DNA of 64,000 nt from Tilletiopsis washingtonensis (lineage: Eukaryota > Basidiomycota > Exobasidiomycetes > Entylomatales), in assembly GCF_003144115.1 (NCBI RefSeq), contig NW_020312004.1, positions 242,269 through 306,268 of the forward strand. The letters run 5' to 3'. Numbering within the stretch: position 1 is the first letter of the stretch; every line of letters begins with the position of its first letter. The position numbers and the translations under genes are program-made. The notes below the pieces were generated by a model. It saw nothing but the letters and a program-made list of their open reading frames with translations. It did no database searches and had not been told where the DNA came from. Below are positions 10,408 through 20,790 of the stretch, one piece after another.

Positions 10408-13400
10408 TCAGTCGGAGAAGTCGTACGCATCGGCAGCCATCTCGGACGGGTCTGCAATGGCGAACGTGATGCCGCCGGCGCTGCGCGTCATCGAGGCTGC
10501 CGCTGGCGCTTTCGGGCGCGCCGGGCTCTTGCCGCCGTCGGCCTTGCGTGGCGTGGCAGTCGTCGGCGCCTTTCTGTCGCCGCTCTGGCTTCGTCGTCGC
10601 TTGGCAGACGAGGTGGTGGAAGTGCTTGAGCTCGGCCGCGACTGCACAGATCGACCGTTCGTCGAGCGAGCAGACGCGCCAGCACGGCCGTCATCTGGCG
10701 AGCTCAAGTCGGAGTCGGAGGCGTCCGACGCGGATGGGCGAGGCACGCTGCTGCGAGCTTTCGGTCGTGACTGCGGAGCCGAGACGACACGGGCCTTGAT
10801 TTCGCTCGTCTTCCTGGCAGCAGCTGTGCTCGGCGAGGCCAGGGTGCTCGAGACGCTCGCCTGTGCCTTGACCGGCGCCAGACTGCTGCGGGCGGTCGCT
10901 CGTGCAGGCATCGGCGAGCCCGACACTTCCCACCAGCGACCCACGCCGTTGGAAGCACGAGCCCGCACAGGCCGCCCGCTGCGTTGCGCAGCCGCCTTGC
11001 TGGCCTCTGGCTCGGAGGCGTCCTCCTCCTCCTCGTCCTCATTCGCGCGCTTCGGGTCAGACGAAGCGGGCTCATCTTGCATGGCCCGCCGCACGACGCC
11101 GATGACGCCGAACGCCGTTCGTCCGAGGTTCGCGACCTCGCGTGAGATGCCCTTGGGCGTCGTGCCGGCGCTGGCACGTCGGGAGACGGTCACCTTCTTG
11201 CGAGGCCGAGGTCGAGATGCAGCGGCCGGAGACCTTGTCGGTGCGTCCGAGCCTGCGGCCGGCGAGGTGGCTCGTGCCGGCTCAGTCGCGGAGGCGGTCG
11301 TCTCACGAGCAGAGGCAATTGAAGCAGCTGGCACCTTCTCGACAGCTGGCTTGGAGGGGACTTGTACCTCCGGCGAGCGCGGCGGACCGATGGCACCGTC
11401 CACCTCGTCATCCGACACGGCCTTGTTGCTCGTCGCGATGTCGGCGGGGGAATCGTGCGCCGTAGCAGGGACCTGCTCGTCGTGTGGCGGGAGCAGCGCC
11501 TGCGGCTCCAGTGCCGCTACCGGCTCGTGCGCGTCGACTTGACTGCTCGCCTCTGCGGCTGCAGCTTGAGAACTGCTCACGCCAGTCCGACCCGCAGAAT
11601 GGGATGCTGCCGGCTCAACCTGTTCTTCGGACTGCAGCTGCTCCGATGGCGCCGCGACAGGCGCTGTCGCAGGGAGTGAAGCGTCTCCGTGCGAAGCAGA
11701 CTTGCCTCGTGCTTGAGCTACTTCGTCCTCTTGCGCCTCTGCAGGCGCAAGGCTGCGCTCTGGCACATCTGTGTCCGCGATCCAGCCCACAGGCCCGCTG
11801 ACGTTGCCGGGCACGATGATCGAATCGTCGGCGCCCAGCCCACCGAGATCATCCGAATCGTCGCCAAAGTCGTCGATTGGTGGCATGTCGGCATCAAGGT
11901 CGTGCTGCTGCGGCAGAGGAGGCGGTGCAAAGTGCGCAACATGCGGGCGTGGGGCGGAAGTGCTGGCTTCCGATTGGCGAGCCTTGCTCTTGCCCGTCAA
12001 AGTGCGCGGCTTCTTCGAGCCCGTCGGATCGCTGGCATGACGCTGGATCTTGCTTGCCGAGCCAGACGTGCTGGAGCCCGCGTTGTCGCTTCGTCGGCGC
12101 GCAGCCGGCACACGCTTGGGCTTGCGCGGCGTGGGCACGTACGCCTCGTGCTTGTCCGAGTCGTCCTCCGACTCGCGCGGACTCGACTGGTCGTGTTGCT
12201 CCTCGTCGCTTGACTGCTCTGGCTCCTCGATCTGCGCCTTGCTCTGAGCTTGCGGCTTCGCTCGGCTCATAGCATGGCGGCTGTCCGAGTCTCGCGACCG
12301 GTCTTCGTCTGGCCTGGCCTTCTTGACCGAAGGGGGCCTATCGCGGCCTGCGTCGCCCAGCTGCGGCTTCTCAGGACTCTCCGGGCTGGATGGCGGTAGC
12401 ACCGAGTCGCGAGGGCGCTTGCGCGCACCCGCTTTGATCGGTCGCTGCGAAGGCGATGGGAGACCTTCGACTCGACCTTCCGGCTCTGACCGCGTGCGTG
12501 CAGTCGCAGGACGAGTGCTGCTGGGCTTCGCGTCACTCGGTGCTGACGGCAGCTTCGATGACGGACCGGCTTCCTGCCGCACTGCCGTTGCGATCGCATG
12601 AGCTTGAGGCTTCTTGCGACTGGCCGCTGCCGAGCTTCGTCCCGCCTTCGAGGTGCGATCAAGAGCTGCAGCAGCGGCGACATCGGCAGTGCCGACTTTG
12701 CTGTCCGCCATCTCCTCAGCGAGCGTCTTCTTAGTAGCCGACGAGCCCTTAGAAGCACGGCTTCTCTTCTTCGGCTCCGAAGGACCAGCTGCCGCCTCTT
12801 CGCCTGCCTCGGCGTCTGCGGGCAGCCCGGCGCTGGCGACACTCCTCCGAGACGCTGCGAGCTTGGCCTGGCGCGCACGTGCCTCCTGTTGAGCAATGTC
12901 GTGCGCCGCCAGATGGACCCAGTCGTCCGGGAAGCCGTCGGCGAAGTGCTCGCACAGCTCGGCGCTCCAGCCGTTGTGCATCGAGATGCGCTTGGCCATC
13001 GGGCCGAGTAGAAGGTAGCGGCTGCCGCTTGCCGTCAGCACGGTGGTGGGATCTTGTCGTCGCACGACCAGAGAGGAGTGCCATTGCTCCTCGCCGCCGT
13101 CTGGCTTCCTCACGGTGCCCTCGACGTACAGCCAGTGCCGCAGACCAAGCTCAGAGATGCCGAGCGAGGAAGACGGCTTTCCGGGGGCGGCCGTGAGGAA
13201 CCACGAGCGCAGCTCGACTGCAGGCTTGGGTGGAGCTTCAGGTCGAGTCGCGACGCGAGCGCTCGAATCTGCGTGCTGTAGTGGAGCTACAGATGGCTCC
13301 GCCTCGGATGGCGGCGCCGCTGGCGCTGTAATCGCAGGCGTAGACGTCGGCTCAGAGCGTAGGGTTGGCTCGACGAGAGCAGCCGGCGGTGAAGCCGGCG

Positions 13401-14893
13401 GCTGCGGAGCGGAGGGCACGTCGGCGAGAGGAAGCGCCGCCGCCAGAGCTTGACCTTCTGGTGCATTTTGCGGCTCCGACGCCGAGGTCACGTCCGCCAC
13501 GGATGACAGCGGGGCCGAACGCTCTCGCAGCGGAAGCACGCCTCGGGCGACTAGCTCTGCTGTCTCGGAAGGAGCCACCAGCGCCTGCGGCGGCGACGCA
13601 TCTGGCAGCTGCAGTGCAGCAGGCTCGGACTGCGCCGCCTGCTCGGCTGGCAGCAGGTCGGATAGAATTGCCGACGCGCCAGCGATTGGTGCTGCGTCTG
13701 CCTGCGTCATGTGCACATCCTGCGGCGCATCGTCTTCGCCAGGATCGATCGGCTGGTTCGCGACATGTAGCGCCGGGCCGTCATGTAGCATCGCTTGCTC
13801 TGCACCGCCTGGTTCATCGGCGATGTCTTGTCGGTCAGCGACTGCCAGAGCAGGCTCGTCGAGCTGGACAATGCGGGCCTGCGAGCCGCTCTGCTCTCGG
13901 TCCGGCGGTTGAGAGTGCGCCTCGGAGCCTAGCGCTGGCGCTTCTGCTCCAGGCGGCCCCGGCGGCTGTATGTGCTGCTCGCTCGCTACACACAGCGGAG
14001 CGCTGGATGCTTCGCCGGCGCGCGAGTGCTCGTATGGCTGCCGGATGGAAGCAGACCGACCAGGACTCGAAGGCGCCTGCATCGCGGCCGGTCGTCTGCC
14101 AGTCGCGCCGGCAGGACTGACGAGGACGCTGGCTCCACGCAGCACCGAGGGCGCCGCGCTGGGCCCCCGACTGGCAGCGCTGCTGAGCAGAAAGTCGAGG
14201 TCGCTCTTGCTGATGTGCGGCCCCGCTGTTCTGCTGCTGCCGGATGCAGGCGCGGCGCCGCTGACCGGGCGGACAGAGCTTGGCCGCGAGGGCCCAGCAG
14301 CCCAGCGCGTGGGCGGTGCGGCAGCTACGACGCGCGGCTCTGAGGAGCCTGAGCGGTCGTCCGAGCCCGGCGGTGCAGAGAGCAGACGCGACATGGCGCG
14401 TGTATATGCCTGCGCAGGTAAGGAAGACGGCTTGAGCGCTGCAGCACTCGAGAGGCCGACTGTCAGCTGCACTCACCTCTGGCATAGGGCTCCCAGCGAA
14501 CGGTCCATCGGCGAAGCGGCGCGGCGGGCCCGGCGGCGGCATGATGGAGCTGTGCGCCGCCGGCGGGCGGGGCCGCTGTGGCGCATCGCGGTGCTGCTGC
14601 GCTGCATAGTGCGCCGGCGGAGCATGCGAGTATGGCGCATGGCTCGGCAGCGAGCGAGTCCTGTCCGCGCCAGGCCGGTGGCTGCGCTGCGCCCAGGGAT
14701 GCGCCGGTGCCGCTGCGGCCGAGGCGGCGGCGTGCGAGGGGCGTGCAGCGCTCGGCCCGGCGCGGGCAGAGGTGTCTTGCGCATCAGCGCCAGGCGAGTG
14801 CGCTGAAGAGCGTACCGATGGGCCGGCGACGGCGCCATGGGGCCGCTGAGGCGGCGCATACTCGCGCTCGCCGCGGTCGTTGTAGCGCGACAT
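10408..14893 (-). CDS. SANTA-domain protein, candidate KNL2/Mis18BP1-type centromere factor
   Basis: Two exons, 14477-14893 and 10408-14409, give a mostly disordered 1472-aa protein rich in Ser, Ala, Pro and acidic/basic tracts. One folded region stands out at about residues 537-640 (bases about 12900-13220): LRSWFL, a YVEGTV strand, EEQWHSSLVVRR, SRYLLLGPM and HFADGFPDDW. This is the SANTA signature (SANT-associated domain, W-F-L start, GxxxxxxxWHSS core, FxxGFPxxW end) found in KNL2/Mis18BP1, which helps deposit the centromeric histone CENP-A. Near residues 1282-1300 a basic stretch RSGRPVRARA is followed after a short gap by RWWEVSG, loosely like the CENPC-k motif of KNL2 proteins. Many Lys/Arg-Pro tracts could bind DNA. 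No Myb/SANT domain is visible. The domain call is fairly firm; the centromere role is inference from family. It is divergent from the PITH gene. Confidence 0.8.
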
Positions 14894-15415
14894 GGCGTGC
14901 AGGGAGCTCTGAGCGACGCGTCGCGGCGACGGAGCGCGAGGAGAGGTGTGCTGCGGCACAGGCGCGAGGAGAGGTGTGTTGCGGCACAGGCGCGCGCGAG
15001 GAGCCGGGCCGCGACGGGGTGGCGGCACGCCTGCTGGACGCGGCGACGTGGAGTTCTGCGGACAGCGAGAGGGGGACGTGATGGGGCCGGCGCGATGGAG
15101 CGGCAGCCTCGACGCCGGCGAGGCCACGGCGAGGCGAGTGCGCGTTGTGGTTGTGGTGCGCGTCTCAGGCTCGCCGTGACGCGTAGAGAGCTGCGAGTGC
15201 GACTGCGGCGTTTGGCGCCCGTCCGCTGAGCTCGTGCATCTGCGCCCGATGCGCACGGAGCACCCCGTGAGAGCGGCCTCGTCAGCGCTGCGCGAAATGC
15301 GAAAGTCATGCTCAGGCCCACTTCAGGGTCCGCAGCTGCACTCCACCTGGGCTCTTGACCACATCATCTCGGTTCCAACGTCGAGCAGCGCCCTCTCTCC
15401 GCGCCCGCCGCCGGC
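14894..15415. promoter_or_regulatory. Divergent intergenic region between SANTA-domain and PITH genes
   Basis: 522 bp between two starts in opposite orientation. It is GC-rich. An imperfect tandem repeat of about 25 bp around 14939-14990 (AGGCGCGAGGAGAGGTGTG-type units) lies close to the SANTA-domain start. No other recognisable motif was seen, and I support no gene here. Confidence 0.4.
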
Positions 15416-16403
15416 ATGTCCTGCAACGACGAGGCGACGTCGACGGAGCGCAGCCTGCACGCGGCGGCGCAGAGCGGCGACGCCGGCGCGGCGTCGGGCG
15501 CCGACGATGCGCGCTCCCTCTACCCCTCCATCCGCCTGGACCAGGTGTGGGGCCTCAACGTGGCGCCGCCAGAGGGCGCAAAGACGTGTGTGAAGCCGTG
15601 GCATGAGCGCGAGGACACGGGCCGCTGGACAGAGAGCGGCGTCGACGACCAGGTCAGTGCACTGCGGGCGTCCTCGTCGCGGCGGCACTTGGGCTGTTGG
15701 GCCAGAGCCGCAACTGATGCCGTCCGGCCTGCTTAGTTCGTCGTCACAATACCCTTCACGTGCCCTGTGCGCATGAAGTCGATCCTGATCAATCCGGGCC
15801 GCGGCGACTTTGCGCCTCGAGTGCGTCGCCTGACTGCCGGTGGTGCACCAGACGAATTCTGACGCTTCCACGCAGCGCGTGCGTGCGTACGTGAACCGGC
15901 CAAACGGCATCGACTTTGAGGAGGTGGCTGCGTCGTCTGCGGCCAGTGCGCCCGATGCACCAGCGCGAGAGCGGGCGGCGCTCGGGCCTGTCGGCAGCGG
16001 CAAGCCGCAGGCCGACTTTGCGCTGCGCGAGGGCGAGACGGGCGTGTCAGAGTACCCTGTCTCGGCAGCACGCTTCTCCAACGTCAACAGCATCAGCCTG
16101 GTGCTGGTGAGCGACGTGAGTCTCTGTACAACTGGCTGCGCTGACTGGAGCTGTGCCCCCGCAGTCCGACTCGAACATGCAGACGCTCTCACGAGTCTTC
16201 TACCTCGGCATGACGGGCACGGCGCTGGAGCTCAAGCAGGAGCCTGGCGACAAGGTGCGTGTGACGCTGCGGCGGCTGCATGCCACTGGCTGACATCCCT
16301 GTCTCGGGCACAGCTCGACATCGCGGCCGCCAACGCCGCCGACCGGCCCGTGGACTCGGTGCGCGAGCGCAGTGCCGCCGCGCAGCAGGGCAGCGCACGG
16401 TGA
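15416..16403 (+). CDS. PITH-domain protein (PITHD1-like)
   Basis: Exons 15416-15652, 15737-15820, 15876-16115, 16165-16254 and 16314-16403 encode 246 aa. The PITH fold covers most of the protein: SLYPSIRLDQVWGLN, then W-ESG-DDQFVVTIPFTCPVRMKSI, FSNVNSISLVL and RVFYLGMTGTALELKQ. In TXNL1/Txl1 this domain binds the 26S proteasome, but stand-alone PITH proteins such as PITHD1 lack the thioredoxin part, as here. The proteasome link is therefore family-based inference. Compared with PITHD1 it has an Ala-rich loop of about 35 residues (about 117-150). Two in-frame donors, GTGAGC at 16107 and GTGAGT at 16116, could give isoforms differing by three residues. Confidence 0.88.
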
Positions 16404-16597
16404 GGCAGCTTGCAATGGACACGCATACTCCTCGCGAGCGCACGCTGTCAGAGGTGGAAAAGTGTATGGATGCTGGGCCGAGAAGTAAAGTACAAGCGCC
16501 TGATGAAGCGGACGCGCGGAGCAGAGGGCGGCAATGACGGGATTAGCACGGAGGCAGGCGAGGTGGGCACGAGGTCGAATAGCAGGCAGACGGCACA

Positions 16598-18442
16598 TCA
16601 TGCCTTCTTCGACTTCTTCTTCGACGCCTTCTCCACCTTAGCGACCGACTCGTCGCCCGGGACGCCGCCGTCGCTCTGAGCCGCTGCCTTGGCAGCCTTT
16701 TTGGCAGCCTTCTTGGCGGCCCGCTCGATCTCGGCAGCGTCGGCGCCGCCGCTGCTCTTCTTCTTCTTGTCCTTCTTCTCCTTCTTTGCCTTCTTCTCCC
16801 GCTTGGCGTCTGCCGGGTCGACCACGCCGACGGCCGCCGGCATCGTGACGGGCTCGGCCATCGTCTCGTCGCCCTCGTCGTCGCTGTCGTCCTCGTCCAT
16901 GAGGTCGCCGGCGGCCTCCTCGATGGCCCGCAGCGCCTTGCTCATGGCGTCCGAGTTCTTGCCGAGCGTGGCCTTGCCCGTCTCGTAGAACGCCAGGCGC
17001 TCCTCGACCTGCATGTGCAGCACCTCGCCGAACTTGGTCGTCGGCGCGTCGCTGAAGCAGTCGATGCGCGACGCAATCGAGATCTTGTTGGCAAGGAAGC
17101 GCGACATGCGGCCCTTGTTCTTGGGCGCCGCACGGGCGATGGCCGAGGCGTGGTAGATGAGGCCGTACTTGGGCGTGTTGCCCTTGGTCTTGAGCGCGCG
17201 GAAGAGCGCCTTCTCGGCACCCAAGATCTGCACCGTCGAGGCGGGGTACTTGGCCAGGTTCGTGAGCGAGCCGGCGTGCGAGATGAGGCGTGCGCCGATG
17301 ACCTCGCCGATCAGGGCGGCGAGCTGCATGGTCTGTCAGCGCCGCACTGCAGGCCAGCACGCAACACGCCACTCACGTTCGGTGCGACGAGGTGCATCTT
17401 CTCAATCAGGTACTTGTGCATGCGCTTGCGGTACGCGGCAAGCTCCACGACACGCTGCGCGAACGAGTCGATGTTGTCCATGTCGACCTCGCCGATCTCG
17501 GTGCCCATGCTCGCGCGGCTGGCGTCGAGCACGTTGCGCGCGGCCGTCTCGTCGCCGGCGAGAATGTCGGTGAGCTCCTCGACGTGCTCGTCGGTGAGAC
17601 GCTCCTTGTTGCGGATGAACGAGGCGAGCTGCGCGTACGTCATGTTGTCGGGCACGAGACGCACGAGCTCGGGGAAGTGCCAGCCGTACCACTCGCGCAC
17701 GCGCATGGCAAACGTGTTGACGTCTTTGTCGAGCGTGTCGAGCAGGGCAATGGCCTGGATGATCATGTTGTCCGAGCGGTTCACGTTGAACTTCACCTTG
17801 CTGCGCGAGTACGAGTGGCCGAGGCCGAGCTGTGCGCGCGACATGTCGCCCTCGGACAGGCCCGAGAGCAGCTTCTCGCTGTGCAGGCGGATGCCGCGGA
17901 TGAGCTCGAGCGTGCGGTCGCCCGTGTCGCACTGGATGCCCAGCTCGCCGACGATGGCGCTGGCGAGGCCGCGCTCCGAGACGCCGAGCGTGACGCCCTT
18001 GGCCTTCTTGCCCGCGGGCGCCAGGTTGAGCGTGAGGAGCGACTTGAGGCCGTCATTGAGTACGCCTGCGATGAACGCGGTCAGCGCACGGCTCTGTGCC
18101 GGCTGCCAGCAAGGCACTGGAGGCAGCGAGACGCTCGCACGCCCTGCCGGCGCCCACGTGCAGCCCCATGCCTGGGCTGCGCTGCAGAGCGGCACCGCCT
18201 GCCCGCCTCTCTCCCGACTGCCACTCACCCTCGGAAATGTCAAGACAGCTCTGCAGCGCATCGAGGGCGTTCTTGAAGGGCGCAAATGAGACGAGCTTCA
18301 CCATGCGCGAGAAGGCGTTGAGGTCCTTGATGCTCTCCTGCACGGCGGCCGTCTTGCTGCCGATCTCCTCGACCTGCAGCGTCTGGAAGACGGCGCAGCC
18401 GGTGGCGCACTCGAAGAGCAGGTGCGTGGGCGCTCCGCTCAT
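16598..18442 (-). CDS. NOP56: Box C/D snoRNP core protein NOP56
   Basis: Core subunit of box C/D snoRNPs, which guide 2'-O-methylation of rRNA, and part of the early pre-rRNA processome in the nucleolus. Exons 18229-18442, 17377-18065 and 16598-17323 give 542 aa (yeast 504). The N-terminus PTHLLFE-TGCAVFQ distinguishes it from NOP58. Further on are [13 protein letters not shown]-like [20 protein letters not shown], the NOSIC-region [18 protein letters not shown] and the Nop-domain block [47 protein letters not shown]. The tail has an acidic stretch and then lysine-rich [10 protein letters not shown] repeats, as in other fungal NOP56 proteins. Exon 3 could also start 9 nt upstream, but the conserved NLxxLIGEV favours 17323. 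It shares a 388-bp divergent promoter region with SCL1. Confidence 0.96.
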
Positions 18443-18830
18443 GCTGGGCAAGGGTGCGCGGAGGGGGCGAGTGGGGTGAGGTGTGGGTGCGGTGGAAGGT
18501 GGGCTTCTGGTCCTCTGGCGGAGGCGGCGGCGGGCGGCGGCAGGAATTCTTGCGGCTGCCGCTGCTGCGAGAGTCGCGCACGTGATGCACGGCGGCGTGC
18601 CGTTCCCACGCTCGCCTCCGCGGAGCACGGCGCTGCGCTCGAGCCAGGCCGCGCGTCGCAGCGGCAGAGCCATGCATCAGCGAGGCCTGTTCTGCCCTCG
18701 CATTCCTCCATCTCCACCCCTCGTCAGCTCGCCTCTCGTTCCTTTCTGCACCGCCGGCTGTGCCCACAACACCGCACTTGTCGCTCTCAGACCTTTTCTT
18801 TCAGCCGCGCACGTCCGCGCTTCCGCCACC
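18443..18830. promoter_or_regulatory. Divergent promoter region of NOP56 and SCL1
   Basis: 388 bp. The SCL1 side ends in a pyrimidine-rich leader (TTTTCTTTCAG near 18793) and a Kozak-like CCGCCACC before ATG. No RRPE or PAC-type element typical of ribosome-biogenesis promoters was recognised on the NOP56 side. Confidence 0.4.
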
Positions 18831-20195
18831 ATGTCGCGCAGCAGCTACGACCGGTACCTCACCGTCTTCTCGCCCGACGGCCGCCTCTACCAGGTCGAGT
18901 ACGCGTTCAAGGCCATCGCCTCGGCCGGCCTCACGTCCATTGCCATCCGCGGCAAGGACTGCGCCGTGGTGTGCACGCAGAAGAAGATCCCTGTGAGTGC
19001 GCTGAAGTGCGGAGCAGCAAGGGCTGTCGGGCGGCGAGCTGCCAGTGAGGCGTGGGACATGGCGGCGGGGTTCCTGCCACGGCTTCGAAGAACAGCCGGC
19101 GCGAGGAGCCTGACGTGAGGTGCTCGTCTCTCCTCACTGCATTTGTCACGAGTCGTGCTTCGCAGAGAGAAGCTGCGCCAGGGAGGTGCAGACGGCAAAG
19201 TCAGGCAGGGCGCGATGCCAGGGTTCAGAGACACGTCCGGCAGCGTCCCCGGCTACCTGCCGCAGTGATGAAGCATCGACGTAGCCGCAGGCATCCAGAC
19301 CGGCTGCACCAGGCTTTCCCCGCCAAGACTTGCCATCGCTGACGCTAGCGCCGCAGGACAAGCTGCTCGACCCCTCGAGCGTCACGCACATCTTCAAGCT
19401 CACGCAGGAGATCGGCTGCATCGTCACCGGCCGCATCGGTGCGTTTTTGGACCAGCGCACATGCGTGAAGCGTGCTGCTGATGCTCCCTCACTTGCGCAG
19501 CCGATGCTCGCTCGCAGGTGCAGCGCGCCCGCGCCGAGGCGGCCGAGTTCAAGTACAAGTACGGCTACGACATCACGCCGGACCTGCTCTCGAAGCGCAT
19601 GGCCAACATCAACCAGGTGTACACGCAGCGCGCCGCCATGCGGCCGCTCGGCATCAGCATGATGATCGTCGGCCTCGACACCAAGGGCCCGCAGGTGTTC
19701 AAGATCGACCCGGCCGGATACTATGTCGGCTTCCGCGCCACGGCTGCTGGCGCCAAGTGAGTGGAGCGGCCCGACTGTGACTTGCAGTCGCTGACGTATG
19801 AGTTGCGTCACAGGCAGACCGAGGCGATCAACTTCCTAGAGAAGCAGTTCAAGAAGTCGTCGAGCACGACGGCGTCTGCTGGCGCAGCGGCGGGTGCGGC
19901 GGCGTCGGCGGGCGCCGAGCACAGCGCCGACGTGGCGGCGGCCGAGGCCGAGGCCATCTCGCGCCGCATGGGCACGGACGAGGTGATTGAGCTGGCGGTG
20001 ACGACGCTCGCGACGGTGCTGGCGCAGGACCTCAAGGCTGGCGAGCTCGAGATTGGCATTGTGGGCGGACCGGCTGCGGCGGCAGCGGAGGGCGCAGAGG
20101 ACGCTTCGAAGGAGACGCTCGAGCAGCGGCGCTTCCGGAAGCTGACGGACGAGGAGATTGGCGCGGTGCTCGAGCGGCTCGCGGAGCGGGACTGA
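18831..20195 (+). CDS. SCL1: 20S proteasome subunit alpha1 (PSMA6/Scl1)
   Basis: One of the seven alpha subunits that form the outer gate rings of the 20S proteasome; catalytically inactive. Exons 18831-18992, 19357-19438, 19501-19756 and 19814-20195 give 293 aa. The alpha-type N-terminus [20 protein letters not shown] is exact, and [46 protein letters not shown] and [13 protein letters not shown] match the alpha1 class. An Ala-rich insertion of about 35 residues (about 183-220) makes it longer than yeast Scl1 (252 aa). Intron 1 (18993-19356) is 364 nt, several times longer than the others. It is divergent from NOP56. Confidence 0.96.
18993..19356 (+). other. Unusually long first intron of SCL1
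   Basis: 364 nt between GTGAGT and GCCGCAG in a gene whose other introns are 57-62 nt. The flanking exons join to the conserved KKIPDKLLDP, so no coding exon is missing. No box C/D or H/ACA snoRNA could be recognised inside it by eye. Confidence 0.7.
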
Positions 20196-20790
20196 GGGCC
20201 AATGACAGCTATGATGCCTGACAGCGCGTGATGCATCTGTGTCATGAATCGGTCGGCCCTAAGGGAGGGAGGACAGCTGCGGCGTGTCGCGCAGGTTCTG
20301 CCGGTGTCTAGTCTTAACGCTGCTCGTGCTGATGGTGCACAGCGCAGCGGCAGCAGCAGCGACGGAGCTCAAGTCAGGCGCACGCGGCTGGCCTCCTTGC
20401 GGCCGCACCTGGCAGCGCGCAGCCGAGACGAATGCGGCAGTCGAGCCGACGTGACCTGATGCAAGGCTCGCTTTCAGACACTTGCTGAGCCGTGTCTTAG
20501 ACGATTGAGCTCGATGCTGCCAGATCTGCGGCGCCAGTCGGCATGCGGAGCGAGGTGGTCCAGCTTGTGCCGCTCGGGCCGCTCGGGCCGCTCGGGCAGG
20601 GCAAGAATGATCTGGCGGCTGCTGCGCCGGCGTCGAAGTCGCATCTCTGCCGAATTGCACACTTGCCTCCCGACCACGACGCCTCTCCTGCGCTTGCCTC
20701 TCTGCTGTTGTTCTCTGCGCTGCGCCTCGTCCCTCCAATCTCTTCTCCGTGCCTCGCGCTTGCGTGCATTGCACAGGGACCGCGACAGCC
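20196..20790. other. Spacer between SCL1 and the 627-aa gene
   Basis: 595 bp on the shared plus strand, so it holds the SCL1 3' end and the promoter of the next gene. Three near-identical CGCTCGGGC units (20573-20600) form a short tandem repeat. A pyrimidine-rich leader with CTTGCCTCTCTGCTG-type sequence lies at 20690-20745. Confidence 0.4.

Noticed and set aside
16598-18442. Assignment as NOP58 instead of NOP56
   Set aside because: The N-terminus PTHLLFE..TG.AVF and the overall blocks match NOP56; NOP58 begins differently (LVLYETSAGYA type).
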